A stretch of DNA of 64,000 nucleotides from positions 186,001 through 250,000 of the forward strand of contig NZ_JAKZKX010000001.1 of assembly GCF_022808715.1 (NCBI RefSeq), given 5' to 3'. Shown piece after piece: positions 35,736 through 45,931 of the stretch. A model generated the notes under the pieces. That model made no database searches and was not told where the DNA came from. It saw nothing but the letters and a program-made list of their open reading frames with translations. This DNA is from Fundidesulfovibrio agrisoli. Lineage in GTDB: Bacteria; Desulfobacterota; Desulfovibrionia; Desulfovibrionales; Desulfovibrionaceae. A program made the translations under genes and the position numbers. The first letter of the stretch is position 1. Every line of letters starts with the position of its first letter.

Positions 35736-36591
35736 ATTTTACCGTGAAGTTCTCTCGGACGACCCCAACTCCAGGGTGTTCTTCCCCCTCAGCCGGATGC
35801 TGGCCGCCCAGGGCGAAACCGAGGAGGCGGTGGCCGTCCTCCAGAAGTCCATCCAGTTTCATCCCGCCCACATGGAAGCCAAGTTCCTGTTGGTGGAGCT
35901 TCTGATGCGCCTCGGCCGGGAGGAGGAAGCCTCCTGCCAGTTCGACGCAGTCTCCCCCTTGCTGGCCGACTATCCGGCCGTATGGACCCTATGGGCCGCC
36001 AAGGCCCCCGGCCTCTCCAAGGACGCCGCCCTGGCCCTGCGCTTCCTGGCCCTCTCCCTGCAAGGCAAGGAAGTATCCTGGCTGTCGTTGATGGAGCAGG
36101 GGCTCAACGCCCAGATCGGCGACGCCCCGACATCCTCACGGGCCCCCTCCCGCCCCCTCGCCGAGGCTCCGGCCGCGGGGCGCTCCGCCGCTTGCGAATC
36201 CGAGCCGTTTTCCCTTCGCGGCGCCGAAGAGGTCATGGCCCTGACCCAGCGCATCGAGGCCCAGCAGCGCCACGCCCCGGCCGAGATGCTTCCCCCCGAG
36301 TGCGCCTCCGAGAACGTGGCCGCCGTGCGCACCCGCACCATGGCCGAGCTCCTGGCCCGCCACGGCGACTACGCGGCCGCCCTGGAAATCTACGGCGACC
36401 TGCTTCGCCTGGCCTCCTCCGAGCAGGAGAAAAAGAATATTTCCGCCCGCATTGAAGAGATCAACCTCCTTGTTTCCTCCGGGGCGTCCCCCGCCAAATC
36501 CGCGCCGGAGGCGCAGCCCAAGTCCGGCGCCAAGCTGGTGAGCATGCTCGAGGCGCTCGCCAACCGCCTGGACGCGCGGGCCACGGCCTAA
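35719..36591 (+). CDS. Tetratricopeptide repeat protein
   Basis: This 290-residue cytoplasmic protein lacks a signal peptide. TPR-like helices occupy about 8-75 (FFPLSRMLAAQGETEEAVAV, FHPAHMEAKFLLVELLMRLG), and another pair lies near 205-235 (MAELLARHGDYAAALEIYGD). An alanine- and proline-rich middle (about 135-160) separates the two helical parts. TPR domains mediate protein binding; no partner is evident. It overlaps the FtsB-like gene by 17 bases, which implies coupled translation. Confidence 0.75.
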   Translation: MTSKIEFYREVLSDDPNSRVFFPLSRMLAAQGETEEAVAVLQKSIQFHPAHMEAKFLLVELLMRLGREEEASCQFDAVSPLLADYPAVWTLWAAKAPGLSKDAALALRFLALSLQGKEVSWLSLMEQGLNAQIGDAPTSSRAPSRPLAEAPAAGRSAACESEPFSLRGAEEVMALTQRIEAQQRHAPAEMLPPECASENVAAVRTRTMAELLARHGDYAAALEIYGDLLRLASSEQEKKNISARIEEINLLVSSGASPAKSAPEAQPKSGAKLVSMLEALANRLDARATA

Positions 36592-36684
36592 CACCCGCTT
36601 GATTACGCCCGCTCCAGAGAGTAGACGCATCGCATGCAATTCGGGCGGAGCACGTCCATCACCCCGTTAAGAAGGATCGGCCTC

Positions 36685-37542
36685 ATGCATAAGCGCGTCA
36701 TTTTGGCCCTGGTGGCCTGCGCCCTTTTCGCCGCCGCTGGCTGCGACACGGTCAAGCCTTACTGGAAAAGCACCAAGAAGATGTACAAGGAGTACGTCAA
36801 CGTCGACCCCACCATCGACCTGAGCGACCTGGGCACGTCCGACCCCACGGTGCTCAAGTTCGCCGAGCTGTTCACCCCCGTGGACGCCCAGCTCGAATAC
36901 CTGCTGCGGGCCCTTTCCGCCCAGGACGCCCCGCCCGAGGCCGAGTGGGTGCAGAAGGTGATGACCTCCTTCCCCTGGCTCACCGGCTTGGCCGAGCTGA
37001 GCCCCAACGGCACCGTGGTGAGGCGCGAGCCCGCCTTCTCAATCAAGAACGTGGATTTCACCCCGCTGGCTGATTTCGAGAACCTGTACAAACAGCGCAA
37101 GATGGCCGCCGCCGTCTCCGTGACGGAGCTGGGCGCCGAGGTCATGATCGCGAAGCCGCTCTACGTCGAGAACGATTTCGTGGGCATCCTGGTGGCCCAT
37201 TTCGACGCCGCCAGCCTGGCCAAACAGTCCCCCGAGCCGGGCAAGCTGCTCATCATGTCTCCCGGCGAAGCCCTGTGGAGCGGCGACGACCAGAGCGCCG
37301 GGCAGGCCATGTCCCAGCTCAAGTGGAAGAACATCCTGAAGTCCAACGTCTCCGGTCAGGACACCGTGGGCGGCCGCAAGTTCCAGTGGCAGGCCCGCGC
37401 CGTGGCCCAGACGTTCCTGATCTACGCCATCGAGACGGTGAAGGCGCAGCCCAAGCAGCCCAAGGCAGCCCCCCAGCCCGCCGCCGAACCCGCACCGGCT
37501 GAGGCCCCGGCCCCAGCTCCGGTTCAGGCCCCGGCGCAATAA
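36685..37542 (+). CDS. Lipoprotein with a PDC/Cache-like domain
   Basis: The protein has 285 residues from the ATG at 36685, preceded by AAGGA. A lipoprotein signal peptide ends at the lipobox AAAGC with Cys20. The central part (about 75-215) has the order of a PDC/Cache sensory fold: [53 protein letters not shown]. The last 45 residues are rich in Pro, Ala, Gln and Glu and look disordered. No transmembrane or signalling domain is attached, so it may act as a periplasmic binding module. The fold call is tentative. It precedes fbp by 22 bases. Confidence 0.65.
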   Translation: MHKRVILALVACALFAAAGCDTVKPYWKSTKKMYKEYVNVDPTIDLSDLGTSDPTVLKFAELFTPVDAQLEYLLRALSAQDAPPEAEWVQKVMTSFPWLTGLAELSPNGTVVRREPAFSIKNVDFTPLADFENLYKQRKMAAAVSVTELGAEVMIAKPLYVENDFVGILVAHFDAASLAKQSPEPGKLLIMSPGEALWSGDDQSAGQAMSQLKWKNILKSNVSGQDTVGGRKFQWQARAVAQTFLIYAIETVKAQPKQPKAAPQPAAEPAPAEAPAPAPVQAPAQ

Positions 37543-37564
37543 CGCTTTCCAGGAAGGGTCAACC

Positions 37565-38578
37565 ATGCGCCAGGTAACCGTCACCGAACATCTGCTGCTG
37601 CACCAGAAGGAATCGCCCATGGCCACCGGGCGGTTCACCTCCATGCTCAACGAGCTCATCCTCGCGGCCAAGATCATCTCCCGCGAGGTGAACAAGGCCG
37701 GGCTGGTCGATGTGCTGGGCCTCACCGGCGAGGTCAACGTCCAGGGCGAGGCCGTGCGCAAGCTCGACGACTACGCCAACGACATCCTGATCTACCGGAT
37801 GGAGCGCGCCGGCGTGCTGTGCGCCATCGCCTCCGAGGAGAACGCCGACGTCATCGAGATCCCGGAAAACATGCCCCAAGGGGATTACATCCTGATCTTC
37901 GATCCGCTGGACGGGTCCTCCAACATCGACGCCAACGTGAACGTGGGCACCATCTTCTCCATCTATCGCCGCAAGTCGACCTGCAAGTGCGGCGCGACGC
38001 TGGCCGACGTGCTCCAGAAAGGCGCGGACCAGGTGGCGGCCGGGTACTTCCTCTACGGCACCTCCACCATGATGGTGTACAGCACCGGGCGCGGCGTGCA
38101 CGGCTTCACCATGGACCCCAGCGTGGGCGAGTTCCTGCTCTCCCACCCCGACATCAAGACCCCCGAAACCGGCAAGGTCTACTCGGTCAACGAGGCCTAC
38201 TGGAACTACTGGGACGACGCCACCCGCGAGGCGGTGAGCTACTTCAAGAGCACCGACAACGCCCGCGGCAAGCCGTACTCGCAGCGCTACATCGGCTCCC
38301 TCGTGGCGGACTTCCACCGCAACATGCTCTACGGCGGCATCTTCCTCTATCCCGCCGACACGCAGGACCCCAAGAAGCCCAAGGGCAAGCTGCGGCTGAT
38401 GTGCGAGGCCAACCCCCTGGCCTTCCTGATCGAACAGGCGGGCGGCAAGGCCACCGACGGCGAAATCGACATCCTGCAGATCGAGCCATCCGAGCTGCAT
38501 CAGCGCGTGCCCCTGTTCATCGGCAGCCGCAACGATGTGGACAAGGTGATGGAAATCTACCGCAAGCACAAAAAATGA
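37565..38578 (+). CDS. fbp: Fructose-1,6-bisphosphatase class 1
   Basis: This 337-residue enzyme hydrolyses fructose 1,6-bisphosphate in gluconeogenesis. The metal site is in [17 protein letters not shown], preceded by [13 protein letters not shown], and the substrate-binding region includes [21 protein letters not shown] and [20 protein letters not shown]. All are standard for class 1. Its TGA overlaps the ATG of tsaD, so the two are coupled. The upstream lipoprotein gene is close enough to belong to the same operon. Confidence 0.96.
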   Translation: MRQVTVTEHLLLHQKESPMATGRFTSMLNELILAAKIISREVNKAGLVDVLGLTGEVNVQGEAVRKLDDYANDILIYRMERAGVLCAIASEENADVIEIPENMPQGDYILIFDPLDGSSNIDANVNVGTIFSIYRRKSTCKCGATLADVLQKGADQVAAGYFLYGTSTMMVYSTGRGVHGFTMDPSVGEFLLSHPDIKTPETGKVYSVNEAYWNYWDDATREAVSYFKSTDNARGKPYSQRYIGSLVADFHRNMLYGGIFLYPADTQDPKKPKGKLRLMCEANPLAFLIEQAGGKATDGEIDILQIEPSELHQRVPLFIGSRNDVDKVMEIYRKHKK

Positions 38579-39633
38579 TCTGTCTGGGCATCGAGACATC
38601 CTGCGACGAAACGGCCCTGGCGCTCGTGTCGGAGGGCAGGGTGCTCGGTGAGCGCATGGCCAGCCAGGTGGAGCTCCACGCCCTGTTCGGGGGCGTGGTG
38701 CCCGAGCTGGCCTCGCGCGAGCATCTGCGCAAGGCCACGTCCCTGTTCTCCGGGCTGATGGCCGACGCGGGCCTTGCCCCAGTCGACATCGAGGGCGTGG
38801 CCGTGGCGCGCGGGCCGGGCCTGTTGGGCAGCCTTCTGGTGGGCATGAACCTGGCCAAGGGCCTGGCCCAAGGGCTTGGCGTGCCTCTGGTTGGCGTCAA
38901 CCACCTGCACGCCCACCTTATGGTGGCCGGGCTGGAGCGGGAGATCGCCTTCCCGGCCCTGGGGCTGCTCATATCCGGCGGGCATACCCACCTCTACCTC
39001 ATCCGCTCCCCCTTCGACTTCGAGCTGCTGGGCCGCACCCTGGACGACGCCGCGGGCGAAGCCCTGGACAAGGCCGCCAAGCTGGTGAACCTGCCGTATC
39101 CCGGCGGCAAGTACATCGACATCCTGGGCAGCACTGTGCAGCCGGACGACACGCTCTTCCCCCGGCCCTACACGGCCAACCCCGGCCTGGATTTCAGCTT
39201 CAGCGGGCTCAAGAGCGCCGTGGCCCGCCACATCTCGCAAAACCCGCACCTGCGCCTGCCCGCGCTGCCGGACGGCGGCCTGCCCGACATACCCGGGCTG
39301 CCGCTGTTCTGCGCCTCCATCAACAGCGCCGTGGCCGACACCCTGCGCATCAAGACCGAGCGCGCGGCGGACCAGCACCCCGAGGCGAGAACCCTCGTCG
39401 TGGCGGGGGGGGTGGCCGCCAACTCCATGATCCGGCGCGTGCTGGGCCGCATGTGCGAAGAGCGGGGGCTCGCCTGCGTGCTGCCTTCCGCCGGGCTGTG
39501 CACGGACAACGCCGTGATGGTGGCCTACCTGGGGGAGATGATGCTCCGGGCGGGCTACAGGCACGGCCCCGAAGTGACGTCCATACCCCGAGGCAAGGCC
39601 ATACCGCTGGACTTTTTGAAGATGCCCGGATAG
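38575..39633 (+). CDS. tsaD: tRNA N6-adenosine threonylcarbamoyltransferase
   Basis: This 352-residue Kae1/Qri7/TsaD protein completes the t6A modification of ANN-decoding tRNAs with TsaB and TsaE. The ASKHA fold shows [15 protein letters not shown] at the start, the metal-binding NHLHAHLM motif, [13 protein letters not shown] and the C-terminal [13 protein letters not shown] plus [12 protein letters not shown]. Length is usual. The ATG overlaps the fbp stop. tsaB and tsaE are not in the window. Confidence 0.96.
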   Translation: MICLGIETSCDETALALVSEGRVLGERMASQVELHALFGGVVPELASREHLRKATSLFSGLMADAGLAPVDIEGVAVARGPGLLGSLLVGMNLAKGLAQGLGVPLVGVNHLHAHLMVAGLEREIAFPALGLLISGGHTHLYLIRSPFDFELLGRTLDDAAGEALDKAAKLVNLPYPGGKYIDILGSTVQPDDTLFPRPYTANPGLDFSFSGLKSAVARHISQNPHLRLPALPDGGLPDIPGLPLFCASINSAVADTLRIKTERAADQHPEARTLVVAGGVAANSMIRRVLGRMCEERGLACVLPSAGLCTDNAVMVAYLGEMMLRAGYRHGPEVTSIPRGKAIPLDFLKMPG

Positions 39634-39645
39634 GTTTCGAGAATC

Positions 39646-40917
39646 ATGGAACCCTGCCACGTTGCTCCTCAGGGCGATGTGCCCGCATTTTCATTCGAAA
39701 GCCAGGCCGGCCAGCTCATCAAGGTCGGACTCGCCCTTTCCAGCACGCGCGTGCTTGGGGACCTGCTCGAAATGGTCCTGCTGGAGGCCCGCAAGCTCAC
39801 CGGGGCCGACGCGGGCTCGGTCTACCTGGTGGACGGCGCCGTGCTGCGCTTCGAGACCTCCCAGAACGGCACCCTCTCCGAAAGGCTGGGTGAAACCGCC
39901 TGCCGGGCCCTCTTCAAGACCTACGAGCTGCCCCTCAACGCCGAGTCCATCGCCGGGTACGTGGCCGTCAGCAAGGAAATGGTCAATATCCCAGACGTAT
40001 ACGACATCGACCCTTCCGCCCCGTACCGCTTCAACCCGGCCAGCGACCGCGCCAACGACTATTCCACCCACTCCATGCTCTCCCTGCCCATGATGGACCA
40101 GAAGGACGAGGTGGTGGGCGTGCTCCAGCTCATCAACGCCACGCGCGAGACCGCGGAGGGCAGGCGGGTGGTCCCCTTCGACTCCGTGTGCCTGCCCGTG
40201 GTGGCGGCGCTGGCCTCCCAGGCGGCGGTGGCCATCGTCAACGCCAAGCTGACCATGGCGCTGCAGAAGTCCTGGCTGGACAGCGTGCTCAGGCTGGGCC
40301 TTGCGGCCGAATACCGCGACAAGGAGACGGCCAACCACATCACCCGCGTGAGCGAATACGCGCTGCTGCTGGGCCGCAACCTCGGCATGGACAGGAACGG
40401 GCTGGAGCTGCTGCACTGGGGCGCGGCCATGCACGACACCGGCAAGCTGGGCATCCCGGACTCCATCCTGCACAAGCCCGGGCTGCTCGCCCCCGAGGAG
40501 CGCGCCACCATGGAGTACCACACGCTCATCGGCGCGCTGATCCTCAAGGGCGACTCCAACCCCATCCTCAAGGCCTCGCAGTCCGTGGCCCTGACCCACC
40601 ACGAGCGCTGGGACGGCAACGGCTACCCGCGCAAGCTCGCCGGGGAGGCCATCCCCCTGTTCGGGCGCATCACCGCCCTGGTGGACGTGTTCGACGCCTT
40701 GAGCTCCCGCCGGGTCTACAAGCCCGCCTTCCCCATGGAGAAGGTCGTCCAGATCCTCGAGGAGGAGCGGGGCAGACACTTCGATCCCACCCTGGTGGAC
40801 ATCCTGCTGGAGAACCTGGACGAGGCCGACGCCATCCGCATCACCCACGCGGATACGGAGGCCGATTTCGAAAAATTCCGAAATTATTCGCTTCTCAAAA
40901 TCGAGGACGTTCTGTAA
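39646..40917 (+). CDS. GAF-HD-GYP domain protein, probable cyclic di-GMP phosphodiesterase
   Basis: This 423-residue cytoplasmic protein has an N-terminal GAF sensor (about 20-180; GADAGSVYLVDGAVLRFETS) and an HD-GYP domain (about 215-400). The HD-GYP domain is complete: HDTGKLGIPDSIL, then TLIGALILKGDSN, then the long signature HHERWDGNGYPRKLAG followed by RITALVDVFDALSSRR. HD-GYP proteins degrade cyclic di-GMP and related dinucleotides. With the GAF domain, activity is probably gated by a ligand or redox signal. It follows tsaD by 12 bases. Confidence 0.88.
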   Translation: MEPCHVAPQGDVPAFSFESQAGQLIKVGLALSSTRVLGDLLEMVLLEARKLTGADAGSVYLVDGAVLRFETSQNGTLSERLGETACRALFKTYELPLNAESIAGYVAVSKEMVNIPDVYDIDPSAPYRFNPASDRANDYSTHSMLSLPMMDQKDEVVGVLQLINATRETAEGRRVVPFDSVCLPVVAALASQAAVAIVNAKLTMALQKSWLDSVLRLGLAAEYRDKETANHITRVSEYALLLGRNLGMDRNGLELLHWGAAMHDTGKLGIPDSILHKPGLLAPEERATMEYHTLIGALILKGDSNPILKASQSVALTHHERWDGNGYPRKLAGEAIPLFGRITALVDVFDALSSRRVYKPAFPMEKVVQILEEERGRHFDPTLVDILLENLDEADAIRITHADTEADFEKFRNYSLLKIEDVL

Positions 40918-41022
40918 GAACCAAACAAGCCGGAACGCCGCCCGAACGTCCCGCGAACCCGCGGGGCGCTTCGTTGTGACGGCCGCTCCGCGCCCGCCAA
41001 GCAACAGCAAAGGAGAATCACA

Positions 41023-41343
41023 ATGGCCATCCAGATCACCGATGCGAACTTCGAAGAAGAAATCCTCAAGTGCCAGCTCCCCGTGCTGGTCGATTTCTGG
41101 GCGCCCTGGTGCGGCCCCTGCCGGGCGATGGGCCCCGTGATCGACGAGCTGGCCAACGAGTACACCGGCCAGGTGAAAGTGACCAAGATGAACGTGGACG
41201 AGAACCCCTCCACCCCCAGCAAGTACGGCATCCGCGCCATCCCCACCCTGATCCTGTTCAAGGGCGGCGAAGTGGTGGAGCAGATCACCGGCGCCGTCTC
41301 CAAATCCTCCATCAAGGAAATGATCAGCCAGAAGGCGCTCTAG
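41023..41343 (+). CDS. trxA: Thioredoxin
   Basis: This 106-residue thioredoxin has the redox motif WCGPC (Trp29, Cys30, Cys33) and the cis-Pro loop IRAIPTLILFKGG. The N-terminus is a typical MAIQITDANFEEEIL. It reduces disulfides in ribonucleotide reductase, PAPS reductase and other targets, using electrons from the reductase encoded four bases downstream. An AAAGGAG site precedes it. The 105-base gap upstream shows no clear promoter, although a small hairpin (CCCGCG/CGCGGG) lies in it. Confidence 0.96.
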   Translation: MAIQITDANFEEEILKCQLPVLVDFWAPWCGPCRAMGPVIDELANEYTGQVKVTKMNVDENPSTPSKYGIRAIPTLILFKGGEVVEQITGAVSKSSIKEMISQKAL

Positions 41344-41347
41344 TCTC

Positions 41348-42277
41348 ATGAAAATGTTCGACGCCGTGGTCGTCGGGGGCGGGCCGTCGGGGCTCACGGC
41401 GGCCCTCTATCTTGCCAGGTCCGACCTGAAAGTGGCTCTTGTGGAGAAACTGGCCCACGGCGGACAGGTTCTGATGACGCACCTCATCGAGAACTACCCC
41501 GGCTACCCCGAGGGCATCGAAGGGTGGAAGCTCGCGGATATATTCTCGAAGCATCTCACCGCCTACCCCAACGTGGAGCACTTCAGCGGCTCCGTGAAAT
41601 CCATCGAGCCCCACGAAGGCGTGCATCGCGTTCAACTCGACGAGGACACCCTCCACGCCAGGGCCGTCATCATCTGCAGCGGCGCGCAGTACAAGCGCGT
41701 CGGCCTGCCGGGTGAGAAGCAGCTTCTGGGCAAGGGTGTCTCCTACTGCGCCCTGTGCGACGGCAATTTCTTCAGGGGCCAGGACGTGGCCGTCATCGGC
41801 GGAGGCAATTCCGCCCTTGAAGAATCTTTGTACCTTGCCAGGCTGGTCAAAAAAATCTACCTCATCCACCGCCGGGACGACTTCCGCGCCCAGCGCTGCT
41901 ACCAGGACAAGTGCGAAGTTCACCCGAACATCGAGATCCTGCGCAGCTCCGTGGTGGATGAAATCGTCGGGCATGACAAGGTCGAGGCCGTTATGGTCAG
42001 GTGTGTGAAAACCGGCGCTGTCCGGCGGATCGACGTTGAGGGTGTATTCATCTTCGTCGGTTACGAACCGCAGGGAGGTTTCTTCCCCGCGGGCATCGAG
42101 TTGGACGGCAAGGGCTTCATCGTCACCGATCAGGAATGCCGCACCTCCATCCCAGGCATCTACGCCGCCGGAGACGTCCGTTCCAAGAACGTCCGCCAGG
42201 TGGCCACGGCCGTGGGTGACGGGGCCTTGGCGGCAAGCACAGTCATCAGCTATCTGGAGACACTGGGGCATCATTAA
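41348..42277 (+). CDS. trxB: Thioredoxin reductase
   Basis: This 309-residue FAD enzyme has the redox pair Cys134/Cys137 in SYCALCDGNFF, an N-terminal GGGPSGLTAAL FAD site, a second nucleotide site VAVIGGGNSALEE and the C-terminal GIYAAGDVRSKNVRQVATA. The CALC active site and loop are of the bacterial low-Mr class. The pyridine-nucleotide site reads RRDDFRAQ after LIHR; such classes use NADPH or, in some anaerobes, another donor, which sequence alone does not settle. It is co-transcribed with trxA. Confidence 0.93.
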   Translation: MKMFDAVVVGGGPSGLTAALYLARSDLKVALVEKLAHGGQVLMTHLIENYPGYPEGIEGWKLADIFSKHLTAYPNVEHFSGSVKSIEPHEGVHRVQLDEDTLHARAVIICSGAQYKRVGLPGEKQLLGKGVSYCALCDGNFFRGQDVAVIGGGNSALEESLYLARLVKKIYLIHRRDDFRAQRCYQDKCEVHPNIEILRSSVVDEIVGHDKVEAVMVRCVKTGAVRRIDVEGVFIFVGYEPQGGFFPAGIELDGKGFIVTDQECRTSIPGIYAAGDVRSKNVRQVATAVGDGALAASTVISYLETLGHH

Positions 42278-42301
42278 AACCCGGCCCCCGAAATCACACA
42301 C

Positions 42302-43036
42302 ATGACAAGAACCACCATCGCCCGCGCCTTCTGTCTGGCGCTGCTCCTGTTCGGCCTCTCCGGCTGCGGCTTCATCGACTACTACTTCCTTCCCCCTCCT
42401 GACGACACCGCCCAGGAGCTCTGGGAGGCGGGTCGCGAGGCCATGAAGGAGAAGAAGTACACCGAGGCCCAGGAATACTTCCTGAAGCTCAAGGACCGTT
42501 ACCCCTTCAGCCCCTACACGCCTGACGGCATCGTGGGCCTGGGCGACGCCTACTTCATGGACGACAAGTTCCTGCAGGCCGCCGACGCCTACAAGGAGTT
42601 CGAGGCGCTGCACCCCAGGCACGAACAGATTCCCTACGTGCTCTACCAGATCGGTGTCTCCATCTTCCGCAGACTGGATTCCATCGACCTGCCCCAGGAC
42701 GGCCTCAATGAGTCCATCCAGTACTTCACCGTCCTCAAGGACGCCTACCCCAACTCCCAATGGGGCAAGGACGCACCCAACTGGATCGTGAAGTGCCGCA
42801 CGCGCATGGCCCAGCACGAGATCTTCATCGCGGACTTCTACTGGAACAGCAGCCGCTACGGCGCGGCCTGGAAGCGCTACATGTATGTGGCGGAAAACTT
42901 CAAGGATCTTCCTGAGATATTCAAGTACGCCAAGGAACGGGCACAAGTGTCCTACCTGGAGTACCAGAAGACGCTCTCGGAGAACGAACGCCGCGATGCG
43001 GAAGGCACTTGGCACAAGTTCCTCAAGTGGCTCTAA
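42302..43036 (+). CDS. bamD: Outer membrane assembly lipoprotein BamD
   Basis: This 244-residue lipoprotein has a signal peptide ending in the lipobox LSGC (Cys22), followed by the YfiO/ComL TPR array: AREAMKEKKYTEAQEYFLKL, YPFSPYTPDGIVGLGDAYF, LQAADAYKEFEALHPRHEQI and YPNSQWGKDA. BamD is the essential lipoprotein of the BAM complex that inserts beta-barrel proteins into the outer membrane. The gene ends before a strong terminator. It shows that the organism has a conventional outer membrane. Confidence 0.92.
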   Translation: MTRTTIARAFCLALLLFGLSGCGFIDYYFLPPPDDTAQELWEAGREAMKEKKYTEAQEYFLKLKDRYPFSPYTPDGIVGLGDAYFMDDKFLQAADAYKEFEALHPRHEQIPYVLYQIGVSIFRRLDSIDLPQDGLNESIQYFTVLKDAYPNSQWGKDAPNWIVKCRTRMAQHEIFIADFYWNSSRYGAAWKRYMYVAENFKDLPEIFKYAKERAQVSYLEYQKTLSENERRDAEGTWHKFLKWL

Positions 43037-43042
43037 CAGACT

Positions 43043-43066
43043 GGGCGGCCTCCGGGCCGCCCTTTT
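43043..43066 (+). terminator. Terminator after bamD
   Basis: GGGCGGCC (43043-43050) pairs with GGCCGCCC (43055-43062) around the stable loop TCCG, followed by TTTT. It starts six bases after the bamD stop and closes the trxA-trxB-bamD transcript. Confidence 0.9.
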
Positions 43067-43072
43067 CATCCC

Positions 43073-43891
43073 ATGAACTATCCGGAATCTTCCCCCTCGC
43101 CCGGCGCGCCGCCCCTTCCTGAACGGTGGCGCGTCGGCGACGGCCGTTTCGCCAGGGCCTACGCCCGCACCGGCGACTCCGGCCGCGCCGTCATCAAGAC
43201 CTGCATCGCGGGTGCCTACGAAACGGCTGACCCGCAAGCCCCCGCCCGGACGCTCACAGCCGGGACGTTCCCCTCCGGCAACACCCGCCTGATCGAGAAG
43301 CGCCCGCGCCCCTGGTTCGCCCTGGTGCTCGGGCAGGCGGTCCAGGCCCCGGCGCAGGTGGTGGCCGCGGTGCTCCCGGCCATGGCCCGGCGCATCCCGC
43401 TGGTGGCTGTGCTGCGTCCCGGGGTCAGCGCCCCCTGGCCCGACGCCGTGCTCGCGGCGCTGGAACTCTGCGGCGTGGAGAACGTCTTTTCGCCCCCCCT
43501 CAAGGAACTGCCCGGCTGCCTGGAGGCTCTGTCCGCCCTTGGGCCGGGCGGGGTGGCCTGCCTGGGCGATTTCGCGCTGTGGAGCCGCGTGCGCGACGCG
43601 GGCGAAATCAGCCACTGGCTGCGCCCGTCCGCTTCGATGGTCGTTCTGGATTCCGGCGCGCAATGGGACATGGAAGCCGTGGCCGTGGCCCACGCCGGGG
43701 TGCCTCTTACCAGGCTGAACTCCTGGGACGAAGCCGCCCCCGGCTCGCTGGACGCCGCCCTGGCATACCCGGGGCAAGCGCCGGATTGGTGCCCCCTGGT
43801 GCTGGAGCCGGGCCGCGAAGCCATGTGGGACTGGCCCGGCCTCCCCGAAGCCCTTTTCCACCAAACCCGCGTGCAGTTGGGCAGGGGGTAA
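43073..43891 (+). CDS. Protein of unknown function
   Basis: This 272-residue protein is rich in Ala, Pro and Arg and has no signal peptide or membrane helix. The sequence ends just before the EF-G gene, with one base between. I recognise no family. It has hydrophobic strands ([40 protein letters not shown]) compatible with an alpha/beta fold. The gene lies at the head of a run of translation- and envelope-related genes, with which it is probably co-transcribed. Confidence 0.55.
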   Translation: MNYPESSPSPGAPPLPERWRVGDGRFARAYARTGDSGRAVIKTCIAGAYETADPQAPARTLTAGTFPSGNTRLIEKRPRPWFALVLGQAVQAPAQVVAAVLPAMARRIPLVAVLRPGVSAPWPDAVLAALELCGVENVFSPPLKELPGCLEALSALGPGGVACLGDFALWSRVRDAGEISHWLRPSASMVVLDSGAQWDMEAVAVAHAGVPLTRLNSWDEAAPGSLDAALAYPGQAPDWCPLVLEPGREAMWDWPGLPEALFHQTRVQLGRG

Positions 43892-43892
43892 C

Positions 43893-45929
43893 ATGGCCGC
43901 ACCCGCCACCGGCAAAAAGGGGCTCGCCGCCCTGCGCAACATCGGCATCATCGCCCACATCGACGCGGGCAAGACCACGCTGACCGAGCGCATCCTCTAT
44001 TACGCGGGCAAGATCCACCGCATGGGCGAAGTGCACGAGGGCACCGCCACCATGGACTACCTGCCCGAAGAGCAGGAGCGCGGCATCACCATCACCTCGG
44101 CCTGCACCACCTGCTACTGGAACGCGCACCAGATCAACATCATCGACACTCCGGGCCACGTGGACTTCACCATCGAGGTGGAGCGCTCCCTGCGCGTGCT
44201 GGACGGGGCCGTGGGCGTGTTCTGCGGCGTGTCGGGCGTGGAGCCCCAGTCCGAAACGGTGTGGCGGCAGTCGGAGCACTACAAGGTCCCCAAGCTGGCC
44301 TTCGTGAACAAGATGGACCGGCCCGGCGCGGACTTCGCGGCCGTGCTGGAGTCCATGAGGCTGCGCCTGGGGGCCAGGCCCCTGGCCCTGCAAATCCCCC
44401 TTGGCTCAGGGCAGGATTTCCACGCCGTGGCCGATCTTGTGACCCAGGAGAAGCTCACCTTCGCCGGGGAGGAGGTGCAGCGCGTCCCGCTCTCCGAAGC
44501 GGAGCGCGCCCTGGCCGCGCCCTGGCGCGACGCCATGCTGGAGGCCCTCGCCGAGCACGACGACGCCTTGATGGAGGCCTACCTCGGCGGGGAGGAGCTG
44601 GCCCCGGAGGCCGTGCGTCCCGTGATCCGCAAGGCGACTCTTTCACGCTCCCTGGTGCCTGTGCTCACGGGCTCGGCCCTGCGCAACATGGGCGTGCAGC
44701 CCCTCATGGACGCGGTCTGCCACTATCTGCCCAGCCCGGCGGATGTGGCTGCGGCCCACGGCCAGCACACCCACACCCACGAGGAAGTCGAGCTCGCCCC
44801 CGACCCCAAGAGCCCGCTGGCCGCGCTGGTGTTCAAGGTTCTCATGGAGGCCGGGCGCAGACTGGCCCTGGCCAGGGTCTACAGCGGCGAGTTGGTGGAA
44901 GGAGCGGACTGCCTCAACGTGACCCAGGGCAAGACCGAGCGGGTGGGGCGGCTGTTCCGTCTGCACGCCGACCAGAAGGAGCCCCTGCAGAAGGCCGGTC
45001 CCGGCGAGATCGTGGCCATTTCGGGCATGAAGCTGCCCCGCACGGGCGACACCCTGGCGGACAAGTCCCGCCCGGTGCTGCTGGAGAGCATCTCGCAGTA
45101 CAAGCCGGTGCTCTCGCTGGCACTGGAGCCGCGCAACACCGAGGAGTTGGAGAAGCTCCAGGAGGCCATCGGCCGCCTCCTGCTGGAAGACCCCACCTTG
45201 GGCAGCGTCTACGACGAGGATACGGGCCAGCTCATCCTCTCCGGCATGGGCGAGCTGCACCTGGAGGTCGTGCTGGAGCGCATCCGCCGCGAGCACGGGC
45301 TCTCGCCCCGCTCGGGCAAGCCCCAGGTGGTCTGCCAGGAGACCGTGACCCGCGAGGCCACGGGCGAGGCCGTGTTCCAGCGCGAATTGGGCGGGCAGAA
45401 GCACTACGGCAAGGTGACGCTGGAGGTCTCCCCGCTGCCGAGGGAGAAGGGACGCGAGATCCACGTGCCGCTGGACCCCAAGGCCTGGCCCAAGGCCTGG
45501 CTGGACGCCGTGGCCGAAGGCCTGGAGGACGGCCTGGCCTCGGGCGTGCACTCCGGCTTCCCCGTGCAGGACGTCTCCGTGCGGGTGCTGGACATGGGCA
45601 GGCTCGACGGCGAATCCTCCGCCGTGGGCTACCGCATGGCCGCGGCGCAGGCCCTCAAGGCAGCCCTGCGCGAAGCGCGCCCGGCGCTGCTGGAACCCAT
45701 CATGCTGCTCGAGATCGGCGTCCCCGGCGATTTCGTGGGCGACGTCATCGGCCTGCTGGGCGCCAAGGGCGCCAAGATCGAGAACCTTTTCGACAGGGCC
45801 GGGCTCAAGGTGGTCCAGGCGCTCACCCCCCTGAGCAGGCTGTTCGGCTTCTCCACGGAGCTGCGCTCGGCCACGCAGGGCAGGGCGGGGCTGGTCATGA
45901 AATTCGAACGCTTCGACCTGATGGACTAG
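43893..45929 (+). CDS. Elongation factor G paralogue (EF-G2-like)
   Basis: This 678-residue translational GTPase has all EF-G G motifs: [14 protein letters not shown] (P-loop), [26 protein letters not shown]. Domains II-V follow, including a domain IV beginning near [12 protein letters not shown] and a C-terminal [15 protein letters not shown]. It is somewhat shorter than standard EF-G (about 690-700) and is not in an rpsL-rpsG-tufA context, so it is probably the second EF-G, which in related bacteria lacks clear ribosome-translocation duty or aids ribosome recycling. It heads the fusA2-rsmD-coaD-miaA run. Confidence 0.85.
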   Translation: MAAPATGKKGLAALRNIGIIAHIDAGKTTLTERILYYAGKIHRMGEVHEGTATMDYLPEEQERGITITSACTTCYWNAHQINIIDTPGHVDFTIEVERSLRVLDGAVGVFCGVSGVEPQSETVWRQSEHYKVPKLAFVNKMDRPGADFAAVLESMRLRLGARPLALQIPLGSGQDFHAVADLVTQEKLTFAGEEVQRVPLSEAERALAAPWRDAMLEALAEHDDALMEAYLGGEELAPEAVRPVIRKATLSRSLVPVLTGSALRNMGVQPLMDAVCHYLPSPADVAAAHGQHTHTHEEVELAPDPKSPLAALVFKVLMEAGRRLALARVYSGELVEGADCLNVTQGKTERVGRLFRLHADQKEPLQKAGPGEIVAISGMKLPRTGDTLADKSRPVLLESISQYKPVLSLALEPRNTEELEKLQEAIGRLLLEDPTLGSVYDEDTGQLILSGMGELHLEVVLERIRREHGLSPRSGKPQVVCQETVTREATGEAVFQRELGGQKHYGKVTLEVSPLPREKGREIHVPLDPKAWPKAWLDAVAEGLEDGLASGVHSGFPVQDVSVRVLDMGRLDGESSAVGYRMAAAQALKAALREARPALLEPIMLLEIGVPGDFVGDVIGLLGAKGAKIENLFDRAGLKVVQALTPLSRLFGFSTELRSATQGRAGLVMKFERFDLMD

Positions 45930-45931
45930 GC

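Noticed and set aside
41324-43993. Large open frame on the minus strand over trxB, bamD and the unknown gene
   Set aside because: It is antisense to recognised genes and its translation has no family character.
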